From Diphasiastrum complanatum (taxonomy: Eukaryota > Streptophyta > Lycopodiopsida > Lycopodiales > Lycopodiaceae), in NCBI GenBank assembly GCA_029204225.1, contig CM055113.1, positions 33,506,329 to 33,570,328 of the forward strand: DNA of 64,000 nucleotides. The letters run 5' to 3'. Positions 43,401-54,970 of the stretch are shown piece after piece. Below the pieces are notes generated by a model, which searched no databases, had not been told where the DNA came from, and worked only from the letters and a program-made list of their open reading frames with translations. The translations under genes were made by a program, and so were the position numbers. The number at the start of each line of letters is the position of its first letter. Position 1 is the first letter of the stretch.

Positions 43401-43570
43401 GAAGTGACAAAAAAATGAGAACCCACACTCTTATATAGAGAGACGTGTTTTCAAAAATAGATATTATTATGAAACAAAATAAAGCAATTTCTATTTATAA
43501 CAACAATCCAATTAGTCAATAATATTTATCGCAAAGGAATATTCGAATTACAATCCAACATAAATTGCTT

Positions 43571-45454
43571 CTATTCCATCTCATCAGTTTCTGTTGCTTC
43601 CCTAGCGTTGTTTTCCAAAACATTGGATGTTGGTGGCCTCGGCATCCATCTCTTTCCAACTCGGACTCTAGACATCCTCCATTCTTGATGCCTTGTTTTA
43701 GCATTAGAGAATTGCCATGTCGTCTTTCTAACTGAATTTGAATTGGAGGTCATTGAACTCAGCTCTTCAGTTCTTGTGTTTTGAAAGTGTCCTCGGCCCA
43801 AAACTCCTCTATAAAACCATTGGAATATCTCAACCAATGCATTACTAGGACCCTTTCCTCCGCCATATGCAGGCTTTGCCCTGTCATGACTCTTTTCCAT
43901 GCCTTGCGTATTCCAGATAGCTAATGATCCATAGGTTTTCATAAACCAAGGTCCATGAGCATAGAAGATGTGTTGTTCACATAAAATTTGTATTAGTTTA
44001 AACCTTTATAAACACATACCATATAGTGAGTTATGTGTGTTTCTCCCCATGCATTGATCATCAATTGAATAAATGACTTCTCTTGCGTATCTATCCAAAT
44101 CTTCGTCTCTCACAATCTTCTTGTTGATAGTTTGTGACAAGGCATCAAATGCTTGCCAAACCTTAGCACGTGTACATGCCATGCAAGGATCCGAGCCAAT
44201 ATTTGTTGTGCATTGACATATTTTCTTCTAGTATTCCCATTCGACACTGCTTTCACGTGCAGTATGATTTGACAATAAGTGTTTTGCTTTTGCACCACCC
44301 ATTGAAACTTTTGCTAGAACATCTTGCGTTTTTCCACTCATCTCAATGTCTTCGGATAAAATTATCTCTAGATTTCTAATGCTAACATGTACTCTTGATT
44401 TGGGCTGCATGTTCCATGCGTAACCCCAATGCAAAAATATTAATTTGTCCAGTATTCGTAATTCACCATGCATTGTGCAAAAATGGACTCTTTCGAGAGG
44501 AATGTTCAACACAGGACTCCAAGCTTTGTCTAGATTGTGCCTATTTGGTGCAAGACGTTGGTTGCAATTCAAAATACTTTTGTTTCGCCCAGATTCAAAC
44601 ATACAATATATACATAAATTCTTTGCATTTGCACCGAAACCACAACCGTACATGCATTTCAAGGTCTTCAAACTAGTAGCTAGGTGTCATTCTACAGCAA
44701 AGCTTTCTCCTTGAACATTGAGCAATTTGCCTTCATTTTGTGCATGTATTATCTTAGATATACTACATTTTTCAAATAGCCACTTCAGAACTTCGTGAGA
44801 CGAACTATTTTTCATATATTTTCCAGCACTAAAATCTTTTCCAACCATCTTTTGCAAGAACTCTTTTGTGTCCCTCATACGTCTTTTATTGGCACCACCA
44901 CTTGGTGCCAAAGCTTCTAGTTTGTGTCTCTTAGTGTTTTCATTTTGTGTTTGTTGATCCATTGAGACTCTACACTTTCGTTGTAAGCCATATATTGTCC
45001 TCTGAAATATACTGATTGAAGATTGCAATTCTTCAATTTTTGTGACAAAACCGGCAAGCTCTATTTTCAAACCATTTATCCCCTACTCCAATTTCATATT
45101 TATTCCATGCAATGACTTTAAATTGTCATTCATACTCAAGATATGAATGTTTGTCGTATTTGCCAATGTCTTAGCTTGGATTCTTCGAGAATCCATTGCT
45201 TGACAATAGCCAAGCAGTCCATTCCCACCATCCCCAACGAACCTTAGCAAACTATGTACATCAGAATACTTAGGAGGAGCATCTACCAGTGGATTGTGGG
45301 GGTATAAATCACCTCTTACCCATAGGTCAATATGTTTTTTGCCTTCTAATCTCCAACAAGGCATCTCATAGGGATTTAGGTTAACACCCCATGTAGCTTT
45401 GGTGGTCGCATAATCCTTCTCTAACTTCACATGTAAGTGATACTTAGTTGTCAT
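43571..45454 (-). pseudogene. Cluster B transposase-like protein (T-B)
   Basis: It starts MTTKYHLHVKLEKDY and shares EGKKHIDLWVRGDLYPHNPL, GLLGYCQAMDSR and the coiled coil with T-A, followed by an NLS-like KRHKLEAL and NKRRMR. At about 44720 the reading jumps from HAQNEGKLLNVQGE straight to VEWHLATSLKTLKCMYGCGF, CIYC and VHFCTMHGELRILDKLIFLH. The part of T-A with the KLDES aspartate, roughly 200-250 residues, is missing. GGAKAKHLLSNH and a final exon with TYGSLAIWNTQGMEKSHDRA and IFQWFY follow. The ends are conserved between copies, but the core is deleted, so this copy cannot make a complete transposase. Confidence 0.6.
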
Positions 45455-46489
45455 CTTGAAGATGTCGAATTTCCTAAAAGAATCTAGTATGTAGAACTTT
45501 AGAATGTACCTTAATCAAATGGTGTCAAAGTTCAATGTGAACTAACCATGATATAAGCTTTATTAGGCATATACTAGTTTCCATGCCTAGGGTCCTATTG
45601 TAGTTAGGACAATGAAAGGTCGTCCTATACTAACCCTACTCTAGTTGTAATTGTAACTTACCTATTAGTTGCCTATTATAGTCTATGCAAATAACCTACA
45701 ATAGTCTATGAAAATGAGACCTACATTTAGGCCTTAACTCTTGCTCACCTTCTATGGTAACCCAAGGTGAAGGTGCCACGTAGGATTGATCAGCACTAAA
45801 TTAATTATGATTAGAAGACTTGTTTAGGCAAGGAAGAGGCCCTTTTTTAGTCCAAAAAGGGCCCTAATGCATAAGTACTTAGAGATAAAATGATTTTTTG
45901 ACTGTTTATCTCTACTTTGAAGTACTATCTTAGTTTCCAAAGTACACTAAGTGCCTAAATCTTTCGATTTAGTTCTCTCCAAATCACCTTCTTGACATTA
46001 TAATTTGGAGATTAAAATCCAAAAGCCAAACAGTTAAATACCTATAGTCCAAAATTGTCTCCAAATTCTCATAGACATTTCATAATAATATAACATCACA
46101 TTTAGATCTCCTTCTAAATCATTTCTAAGTTAATCACTTACTTTTTACAAACAATCTCATTTGACCTGCAAAAATATGTTTAGAACTATATTTGTTTATA
46201 TATTTATCTTCACCAATTGGTTTAAGTATACTAGATAAACCTAGTTATAAAGAACTCAAAGTAGATCTATACAAGATTAATTATGTGCATATGAGAATAA
46301 TCTAAGTATAGTCTTGTACAAAAACATATATGTATATATGGTAGATCCTCTCTTTTGTACCCTCACCAGCTAGACAGCTAGTAGACATATTGACAAGTGA
46401 ATGGGCATATCAAATGACTACTTTGTTTCGGACATAGCAAATGCACAACCACATACAACGACTTAGATCTAGACTCCTGTGACAAGGTA
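45455..46489. other. Non-coding span
   Basis: AT-rich; no genes or recognisable ends. CTATAGTCTATG words around 45680-45710 form a small direct repeat. Confidence 0.4.
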
Positions 46490-47370
46490 ACATGCAAGCT
46501 CACATACACTCATGCAAACAAATACAAATGATAAAGCATCAAATACATGACCAAGGCATGCCCATAAGTGGTATCCTATCATCACCAATGGACCTAGGAC
46601 TCAAATTGTCAAAGGACAAGTGTCCTCGGACAAAAGCCAACAAGGAGCAGATGAGTGAGTACCCTTATCATTCGATAATAAGTTCTCTTATGTATGCAAT
46701 GATCTGTACCAAATCAGACATAGCTTTTGTTGTCAGTTCTTTAAGTCAATTTATGGCAAATCCTGGCATTATACATTGGAAGCTCTTATTAGAGTTATGA
46801 GATACATTCGAGCTATTATGAACCTATGCATTTATTTTGGAGTAGTCGACAATGTCAAGCTCAATATTCTCAATGGTTATTGGGATGCAAGTTGTGCAGG
46901 AGATGTAGACACTCGTAGATCCACATCTAGATTTACATTCTTCCTCAATAGCGTCCAATATCATGGAACAATGCAAGCAAACTTCAATAGCTCTATCATC
47001 TACCGAATCAAAGTAAATCGTAGCCTCTCAAGCTATGAAGGAAGTAGTGTGGTTGAGAAAAAAAAATTGTGGACGTTTGTTTGAAATAGTATGCCCCGAC
47101 AATTCTATTCTGTGATAATTAAAGTGGTATTACTTTATCTGCCAACCTTTGGTTTCATTCCAAGAGTAAATACTTTGAAATAAAATATTACTATGTCGAA
47201 AACAAAGTTCTCGACAAAGAGGTAAACTTGCAGTATTGTCGAATGCAAGACATGTTAGCCAATATTTTTACCAAGGTGCTAAGCTTGGATGCACACAAGA
47301 GATTTTGTGTAGAACTAAGTTTGAAGGTCAAGGCATTCATGGATTCAGATTAAAGGAGAGTGTTCCTATA
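46490..47370 (+). pseudogene. Ty1/copia reverse transcriptase-RNase H and 3' end
   Basis: YHSIISSLMYAMICTKSDIA, SLSQFMANPG, YWDASCAGDVDTRRSTSRF and a later KYYYVENKVLDKEVNLQYC to MLANIFTKVLS are the usual copia RT-RNase H landmarks. A polypurine tract AAAGGAGAG at about 47353 is followed by TGTTCC, the likely start of the 3' LTR. Frameshifts near 46790 and 47090 break the reading. No 5' part is present. Confidence 0.8.
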
Positions 47371-48011
47371 ATCCTACAGTTAATCTACATCCATTCATTT
47401 ATCCAGATCTATAGTTTTATTCATGCTTTTACACAATCTGTAGAAATACATGGGAAATCGAACAACAGATGGCTTTGACAGTTCAAACTTTCGAACAAAC
47501 TATTGAAGGCTAACTAGATCATGTTATCGTTTGTTACTAGATAATTAATTTGGCTAAATAGATAAGTGACAACGCATTGTGACTAAGTGCCAATTGTGAC
47601 CTACGGCCTAATTTACTACCTTAATTGGATAAGTCCAAGACATAATTAAAAGAATGGATCAGCTTCTAATGTCGGTCACAAGCCATGTTGTAGTTGTATG
47701 TCAAAGTTTACCAAATTGTCCATAGAATCTTTGTTAAAGATGCATCAGTGATTGCTCATAGGTTATAATATGTTCGTAATGCCTCGTAAAAAGCTCTCCT
47801 TACATGTTTGTTACGGTTACGAGCATGTTATGGACAAGGTCGTAACACCTCGTAATAGCTTTCCTTACGAATCACTTACGAGTGAATGAAGATCATAATG
47901 GACAATGATCATAATACCTCATAAGAGAGTTCGTTTTGGACCTTTGAAATGAATATCGTAATGGATAGTGATCGTAACACCACATAAAACAATCCTTACA
48001 GGTTCCTTATG
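47371..48011. other. Possible LTR remains
   Basis: Sequence after the copia polypurine tract; CGTAATGG/CGTAACACC words recur between 47780 and 47985. No right LTR edge is definable. Confidence 0.35.
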
Positions 48012-48071
48012 GGCTTATGACTTCATGACCGAATATTGCAAGGCTTATGACTTCATGAGCGAATATTGTAA
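48012..48071. repeat. 30-bp tandem duplication
   Basis: GGCTTATGACTTCATGA-x-CGAATATTG-x-AA occurs twice back to back with two substitutions. Confidence 0.95.
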
Positions 48072-48139
48072 TGCCTTCATTACATAGCTTTGCGCTTAAG
48101 GGCTTCGACTACATGAATGAAACTAGATTAAATCTGTGG

Positions 48140-48142
<3 letters not shown>

Positions 48143-48221
<79 letters not shown>
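48143..48221. repeat. (GA)n microsatellite
   Basis: An uninterrupted GA run of about 78 bp. Confidence 0.97.
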
Positions 48222-48225
<4 letters not shown>

Positions 48226-48249
48226 TAAATCCAACAGATCAAGATTTGT

Positions 48250-49760
48250 CATCTCAAATTGCTTACTTAGATTAGCCTTTATGGTATGGATGAGATCTGC
48301 CTTTCGCAGCTTGCACACTTTATCCTCATGCCCTTCAACAACAAAGCCTTGTGGTGGACCATGTATACCTCCTCTTGTAGGTCACCATTCAAAAACACAT
48401 ACATCACATCCATTTGGTGGATCACATCCATGGTGGACCATGTATACCTCCTCTTCTAGGCCACCATTCAAAAACACAGACATCACATCCATTTGGTGGA
48501 TCTTCCTTAAGATGCCAATGCAACAATAAGGCGTAACATAGTCCACTTTGCAACAAGAGCAATGTCTCCTCATAGTCAGTGTTTTTGTTCTACTCATATC
48601 CCTTTACTACCAAGTGTGTCTTCTTGTATTTTGCAATTGAGCCACCTGCATGAAACTTAGTTCTATACACCCATTTATTGGCAATGGGTTTTTTACCAAG
48701 TGGAAGATCAACCAAAACCCACATACCATGCCTTTGGATTGAATCCGTCTTGTCCTCCATGGCCCCTTGCCACTCCTCAAGATCCTTTACCTCTTCAAAG
48801 GTTGTCGCCTTTTGGCACTTCAAATTGTCATCACTATGGCATATTTACATAGTAGTGACCAGGAGCTTTCCTCTATCTTGTTCATCTCCTCACTTCACCT
48901 TGAAAGCTTGATCTTGGGTGATTCATCCTCAAAACCTTCATAGGGGTCTCATACCATTTTGGTAATTTTGGTTCAAGTGACACACTTCTTGGCGAAAAAG
49001 TGTCCCAAAGAATGTATTGGTACATCCTTTTGCTTGCAATTGGTTTCACCTTCTTGGCTCGAATTGACAAGTATCTTTCCTTTGGTAGTAGGTGGAGTTC
49101 GATCATGATCATCCATATGATCATGGTCTTCATGATCGACTTTATGTGGTAAGAGATCTTCATCCTCTTTCAAGATGGTCTTGCTTATGTGATTTTTTTG
49201 CACTATAGGATCAAAACACCTATGTGCCTTTGTCTTTTCATCACATCCAACAAAAACACACTTAATGGACTTCACATCAATCTTGTTTTGCTCCTCTTTT
49301 GGCACGTGCACATAAGACTTGCACCCAAAAATGTAAAACTTTTCAATCTTTGGCTTCATACCTATGATAGTGGGACTCCTATTTTGTAGGAAGGTTGCAT
49401 TGTTACAAACCTTCGACCAATAAAAATTTGCTAGACCCATTTGCGTCATCATTGATCATGCACTTTCCACAATAATATGATTTTTATCTTTCCACTATTC
49501 CATTGCTATGTGGTGTATGAGCTTGAGTAAACTGCCTCTTTATTCCATGCTCCTTGCAAAAGGATTCAAATTTCTCTTATTTGTATTTGCCCCCTCTATT
49601 TGACCTTAGCACTTTGATTCATGCATCCATTTGGTTCTCCACCAAAGTCTTGAATTCCTTGAATCGAGCAAAATGCATCCAATTTATTTTTCAAGTAGAA
49701 CCACATCCTTTTGGAGTAATCATCTATCTACTTTGTACACTCTCCTATGTTCCAATTTAA
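48250..49760 (-). pseudogene. Ty1/copia integrase-reverse transcriptase
   Basis: Minus-strand order: an integrase core with KVLRSNRGGKYK, FCKEHGIKRQ and HSNGIVER (49640-49440); the integrase C-part FGCKSYVHVPKEEQNKIDVK, SIKCVFVG (49452-48973); the RT start EEWQGAMEDKTDSIQRHGMW, LPLGKKPIANKWVYRTK (48823-48600); then QMDV-x-SVFLNGGLEEEVYM. The last part is duplicated: a 79-bp unit starts at 48352 and again at 48431, which breaks the frame. The GA microsatellite sits just beyond. No LTRs assigned. Confidence 0.8.
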
Positions 49761-49779
49761 GCTAAGTTCCAAGAGAAAT

Positions 49780-51590
49780 TGATTCGTGTCATTGAACATT
49801 TATGTTGAATTTGATTTTTGTTGATTGATAATTAATAGATTGATCGTAAATGTCTTAATGTGAATGTTGAATGTTTTTGAATGATTGAATTTTTTATTCT
49901 GTTGATTGCTTCTATTGATTTATGCTTCCGCACACAAATTATTTTGTGTATGTATGTGAAATCAAATTGCATAGATCCTTACAATTTCAAAGTCTAGATC
50001 AAGTAGAGCTCAAAATAATTTTGAGCTGAATTTGATAGGCACAATACATTGCATTGACGAAATGGATCTTCTTACGATCCTTCATTTCCTTCCACTTACA
50101 TTTTCCAACATGATATCAAAGCATATATCATGGCACTCTTGAACTTTGATTCAAGAAGTGTAAGTTATTAGACCTTTTGTTATGATGAAAGTGTAGACAT
50201 TCACTTATTATTTTTCAAACATTATAAATTGATCTTTTATCTACATAAATTTTTCTTGAATTTCATTTCTCAATCATTTCTATTTTGCGTCCATTTTTGT
50301 GATCAAGCTCTTGATTAAAGAGAGATGGCTTCCATAAATGCATATCTCTTGGATCCAAATGATAGATTGAATGCTTCTAATTACTCTATTTGGAAGCTAA
50401 GAATGGAGTCTATTCTTGTCTTGCAATATCATTAGGACATTGTGAGTGGTGATGAGGATGAGCCCATTCACCCTCAAGAAGTTACAAGATACAAGAAGAG
50501 GTGCAAGATTGCCCTCCATGTATAAAAATGAATGTAGCAAATGAGCTTCTTAAGGAGGCTTTTTGGCTGGATTTTTCCAAAAGGATGTTTTTAAGGCATT
50601 CCTTAGTGATTATTTGGAGGAGAACATCTTCATGGAGCAGCCCCAAGGCTTCATCAAGATTCGGATGGAAGGTAAAGTATGTCATCTTCAAAGGAGCTTG
50701 TATGGCTTGAAGGAAGCATTCAGGTCTTGGAATTCAAGACTTAATGACTTTCTAGTTTCTATTGGAATCACTCAAAGTGTGTGTGATCCAAGCTTATACA
50801 TCAAGTTTTATGTAATGGCATTGTACTTTTGTTGATTTATGTAGATGACATCATACTTAGTGGTGATAACATTGATGACATAGAGAAAACCAAGAACAAC
50901 CTATCTTAGAGTTTAAGATGGCAGATCTTGGTCAACTTCACTTCATATTGGGCATAGAAAGTACTTAGAGGTTCAGATTTCATCTTCAATAGTCAATATA
51001 AGTATGCTCAAAGTTTGCTCAATAGATTTAAAATGCAAGATTGCAAGCATGTAGAAACCCAATGGAGCAAGATGTAAAAGTCCTCAATTAAGGTGATGAA
51101 GGATCTTTCATGGACATCACTCTTTATAAACAGCTTATAGGCTCATTGATGTGGATTACCATTACTAGACCTTATTTATGCTTTAGTGTGTGTAGGCTAA
51201 GTCAATACATGCAAGATCAATTGGTCATACATTGGAAAAGTGCAAAAAGGGTCTTGAGATACCTCTTGGGCACCCTAGATCATGGAATTCTCTATAGAGA
51301 GGATGTAATTGATTTGCATGCCTTTAGAGACTCGGATTTTGCAGGTGATAAGAGGGATAGAAAGTCCACAAGTGCCTATGCAACATTTATTGGTGGAGGG
51401 GTTGTTTCTTGGTTGTCAAAGAAACAAGAAACCGTCTCACTCTCTTCTACCGAGGCCGAGTATAAAGCTCTCACAACAACAACAAAGGAGCTACTTTGGA
51501 TCAAAAGGCTACTGATGTTGGGAAAATGTGGTGAAGGATTCCCTCGGTGCATGCACTATGTTGATCATAATCGATTACGCAGGTGAACAC
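49780..51590 (+). pseudogene. Ty1/copia element, deleted between gag and RT
   Basis: A primer-binding-site-like TGATATCAAAGC (50111-50122; compare TGGTATCAGAGC for initiator tRNA-Met) follows ACA, so the 5' LTR should end at 50110. Gag starts at 50324 with MASINAYLLDPNDRLNASNY. At about 50520 it jumps to RT: FSDYLEENIFMEQPQGFIK-like, CHLQRSLYGLKEAFRSWNSR and LLIYVDDIILSGDN. RNase H (51110-51586) reads YKQLIGSLMWITITRP and DSDFAGDKRDRKSTSAY, then SLSSTEAEYKAL. Protease and integrase are gone. The 5' LTR left edge near 49780 is a guess. Confidence 0.75.
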
Positions 51591-51826
51591 AAAGAATCTA
51601 TTTGCGCGCGGAAGTGGAAAGAGCAGACAGTCAGACACAACAATAAGAGAGTTAGATAGAAAAGGAAATAGTGAAGCATGCAACACTAACAAAATCTGAA
51701 CGCAATAACAAGATAGTAGTTGATTCAGATTGATGTATGAAAATACAAGTCAGACGATGTTGTGAGCACAAGACAATTGCGGGCAAAACCGCGTGCTCAG
51801 AAAGCTAACTACATTTTGTAAAAGCT
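51591..51826. other. Junction sequence
   Basis: Between a copia RNase H and a non-copia ORF. It includes TTTGCGCGCGGAAGTGG, possibly the edge of another LTR on the minus strand. Confidence 0.3.
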
Positions 51827-52470
51827 ATGAGCCTTTCCATGGATTCTGATCATCTCATAGTGTCATCACACCTAGATTGTATTCAATCCATAACACCTTG
51901 TGAAAATCCTATCCCAAGCTCTATCCATCTCATGATGTCACCACATACAAATATTGTGCATCTTATCACACCCAACGTAAATTGTACAGATTCTTCTATC
52001 TTAGCTATGCCATTAAAAAAAAAACAAGACTTGGATGCATTTTGACAAAATTTGAAAAAAGAACAAAGTTTTTTACGTACTATCGACTTGTCCAAAAATG
52101 TTTTAAATTCGTTGACCGAATCTCCCCTTCCTCCTCATCTACATACATTAGTCAAGTTGTTTGATAGAAAGAAATATTCATGTTGGCCTGATACGTTACC
52201 ACTACCATTATGTGGGACATCGTTTTCATATTGGGGTCATATGTACATAATTAAGCCTAGTGAGCGGTTTTCTAATGTCGGATTAGGTTTATTTTCTTTG
52301 ACTAGCATTGATGTCCCTTTGAGTAGTGTTGTCACATTAATGCCATATGCAGGACCTCAATACAATTGGGGTGATTGGCATGCTCTATGACGCCACCAAT
52401 GGATAATGCAAATATATGGTTTAAATTCCAATGCTTGTTCTTTGGAAGAGAGGCGCATGCAAGGAAAAAT
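51827..52470 (+). pseudogene. Non-copia ORF, possible SET-domain fragment
   Basis: One frame stays open from 51827 to about 52470 apart from TGA codons at 52043 and 52388. It reads MSLSMDSDHLIVSSHLDCIQ, then KKKQDLDAF, then SLTESPLPPHLHTLVKLF. MYIIKPSERFSNVGLGLFSL, DVPLSSVVTLMPYAGPQYNW and WIMQIYGLNSNA follow. The GLGLF block followed about ten residues later by a hydrophobic VVTLMPYAG resembles the start of a SET domain (G-x-G-LFA then I-x-x-Y-x-G). The domain core NHS and GEELTYDY motifs are missing because copia RT sequence takes over at about 52540. The frame runs on into copia without a shift. Family assignment is tentative. Confidence 0.35.
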
Positions 52471-52474
52471 GTTT

Positions 52475-52540
52475 CAAAAGCACATCGTATGTACATCGAT
52501 GGGCGTCCAAAAGCACATTGTATGTACATCGATGGGCGTC
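52475..52540. repeat. 33-bp in-frame tandem duplication
   Basis: CAAAAGCACAT-x-GTATGTACATCG then ATGGGCGTC occurs twice in a row, giving a duplicated 11-residue HIVCTSMGVQK. Confidence 0.95.
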
Positions 52541-53690
52541 CAAAAATACATGGAAACATCGTTGCTCTTCAAAAGCCTTTATGGACTAAAGCAAGCACCA
52601 AGATCATGGTATTGAAGACTCAACACCTTTCTTATCTCACTAAATTTTTTTCTTAGTGACTATGATGCTTCCATGTATTTAAAGCTTGTTGATAGTAATA
52701 TTGTCATTCTTCTAATCTATGTTGATGACATTATTTTTTGTGGAAGTTGTATCAAGCTAGTTAAAGAAACTAAGCTAGCACTTGGAAGTGAGTTTAAAGT
52801 GCAAGATCTAGGAGAGATCCATTACATTCTAGGCCTAGAGATTGACTTTCATGAAGATTATGTTTTTATATGTCAATCTAGATATGCTCATTCTATGTTG
52901 AAAAAAATTCCAAATGGAAAATTCTAAGAACATAGACACTCCAATGGAGCAAATTGTGAAAGATCCTAATAAAGGTGATGAAAGATCCTTCGAGGACATC
53001 ACACCTTTAGGAGTCTTATAGGCTCCTTAATTTGGCTTACCATTACTAGGCCTGATTTGAGTTTTTGTGTGCACAAATTGAGTCAATTTATGCAAGATCC
53101 TAAGATCCATCATTGGAAGATGGCCAAGAGGACTCTTAGATACATATATTTATCTTGTGATTATGGTCTACTTTATAAAAGTGAAGATTTATCCATTGTT
53201 GGCTACTCGGATTCGGACTTTGCAAGTGATAAGATGGATTGAAAGTCTATTAGTGCATACACTATATTTCTTGGAGGCAATCTAATATCTTGGCTTTCCA
53301 AAAAGCGAGATACTATATCTCTTTCTTCATGTGAAGCCGAGTACAAAGCACTCACCACAACTACCAAAGAAGTGCTTTGGATCAAGAGATTGTTATTGGA
53401 GCTAAAGTGCATCAATGAGGATGATCTACCAATGATCAAGTGTGACAATATCTCGGCCCAAGTTCTTTCCAATAATCCCATATTTCATGCAAGGAGCAAG
53501 CACATAGAAGTGGCACACCACTTTGTGAGAGAAAAGCTTATTGGAGGATAAATCTATTTGGAGCATGTCAACACATCCTCTTGTATTGCCGATCTACTCA
53601 CCAAGCCTTTGAGCAAAAGTGCCTTCATCAAGCATAGAACTAATCTTGGAGTTATATCAAGATCAATGCTTAATCTTCAATAGATAAATT
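52540..53690 (+). pseudogene. Ty1/copia reverse transcriptase-RNase H
   Basis: FKSLYGLKQAPRSWY, ILLIYVDDIIFCGS, QDLGEIHYILGLEIDF, LIGSLIWLTITRPDLSF and DSDFASDKMD lead on. TGA stands for the Arg of DRKS next. SLSSCEAEYKALTTTTKEVL, ARSKHIEVAHHFVREK and IADLLTKPLSKS complete RT and RNase H to the natural end near 53684. A polypurine tract AGGAGGAG precedes the 3' LTR at 53702. Two frameshifts and the TGA inactivate it. Confidence 0.85.
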
Positions 53691-53701
53691 TTTAGGAGGA
53701 G

Positions 53702-54340
53702 TGTGAGAAATACAAAAAGGTTATCTATGTTAGTTGTAGGGGTCTTACACTTTTTTATGTCAAGAATCTTGGTGTAGGATGTTGATAGGGTCAAATTTGG
53801 CATAGATGGCAAATTGTCCAATTCCACATGTAATGCCACTATTGAGCCAAAGTAGTGTAGGAGATAAAACTCGAGCTAAATGGATAATAGACAAGTGTAA
53901 TGATTTTGTTTGATGAAGTTCAAGAGGTCCAATAGGATTTAGAGGTGGAACCATCAATGGTCCAATAGAATTTAGATATGCTTGAGAATGGTCCAATAGA
54001 ATCAAGAGGTGGATGGATCAATGGTCCAATAGGACTAAGAGGTGGTAAATGTGTGGTCCGATCAATAGTATCATTGTACTTCTCATTTTGATCTAAGTAA
54101 TTTGGAGATCTTGTGGATTTTGAGTCTAAGTGTTCTTCTAGCATTCTCTCTCTACCCGAGAGCTATTGGTAGGATTCTCTCTTTACCAAAGGAGAGGATC
54201 TTAATTTTACTTAGTTTTATTTTGGAACACTTCCCACACGTGTCACATGTGGTGGACACTCCACATGTGTGAAATTCACATTCATAACAAAGGATCCACT
54301 CAACAAGTTTCACAAGTTTTCTATTTGATCTAGTATCTCA
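53702..54340 (+). repeat. copia 3' LTR (approximate right edge)
   Basis: It starts TGTGAGAAATAC right after the polypurine tract. Inside, TGGTCCAATAGAATT-like phrases recur four times (53930-54035), followed by CTCTCTCTACCCGAGAG. The right edge is set only by the next polypurine-like tract at 54351. Confidence 0.6.
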
Positions 54341-54360
54341 TCAAGCTAGTTTTTGAGGAG

Positions 54361-54970
54361 TGTGAAAAAATGGCAAAATCTAGCTTGAGTACTTTACATA
54401 TTCTTGTACATAAGGAAATCCCACATGTGTGGAGCATGTTCCCACGTATGAAATTAGACATAAACATGTTAAATCTATGTTGAGTTAGGGGTACTTGAAA
54501 TTTAGTAGACATTAATCCATGTGTTAGTAGTTGCTTAGGCCATTTTTGGCATTAGAGCAAATTTGAGCAAGTACACATGTAAAGTCATGATTAGGCCAAA
54601 AATAGAGTGTGATGTGGCTCGATAGGCTTGCTACATTTTTCATGATGAGGTTGGATGTGTGACACTTCCCTATGTGTTGGCATGAGAGCTAGTGACAAAT
54701 CAAAAGCTAGAGATCCATGAAATTGGTGCAATCAAGTTTGAGGGCCAATATGTCACTAAGCCAATCACATTTAGAGGAGGGAAAAAAGGGGTTCAATCTT
54801 GTTTTACTCCTCTTGACCTCTAGTTACTACTTATATGTGCCTTAGATCAATTCTATGTAAGTTTTTGGAGTTAATGAGATTTTCTACATTTTGAGTCATA
54901 TTGGCTTTCTCTCTCTACCTGAGTATTGATTGTTGGATTCTCTCTCTCTCCACCTGAGAGAAAAAACAAC
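54361..54970 (+). repeat. Second related copia LTR-like sequence
   Basis: TTTTTGAGGAG then TGTGAAAAAATGG mirrors the polypurine tract/LTR junction at 53702. CTCTCTCTACCTGAGTA and CTCTCCACCTGAGAG near 54915-54960 match the interior of the first LTR. Probably a tandem or nested LTR. Confidence 0.45.
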
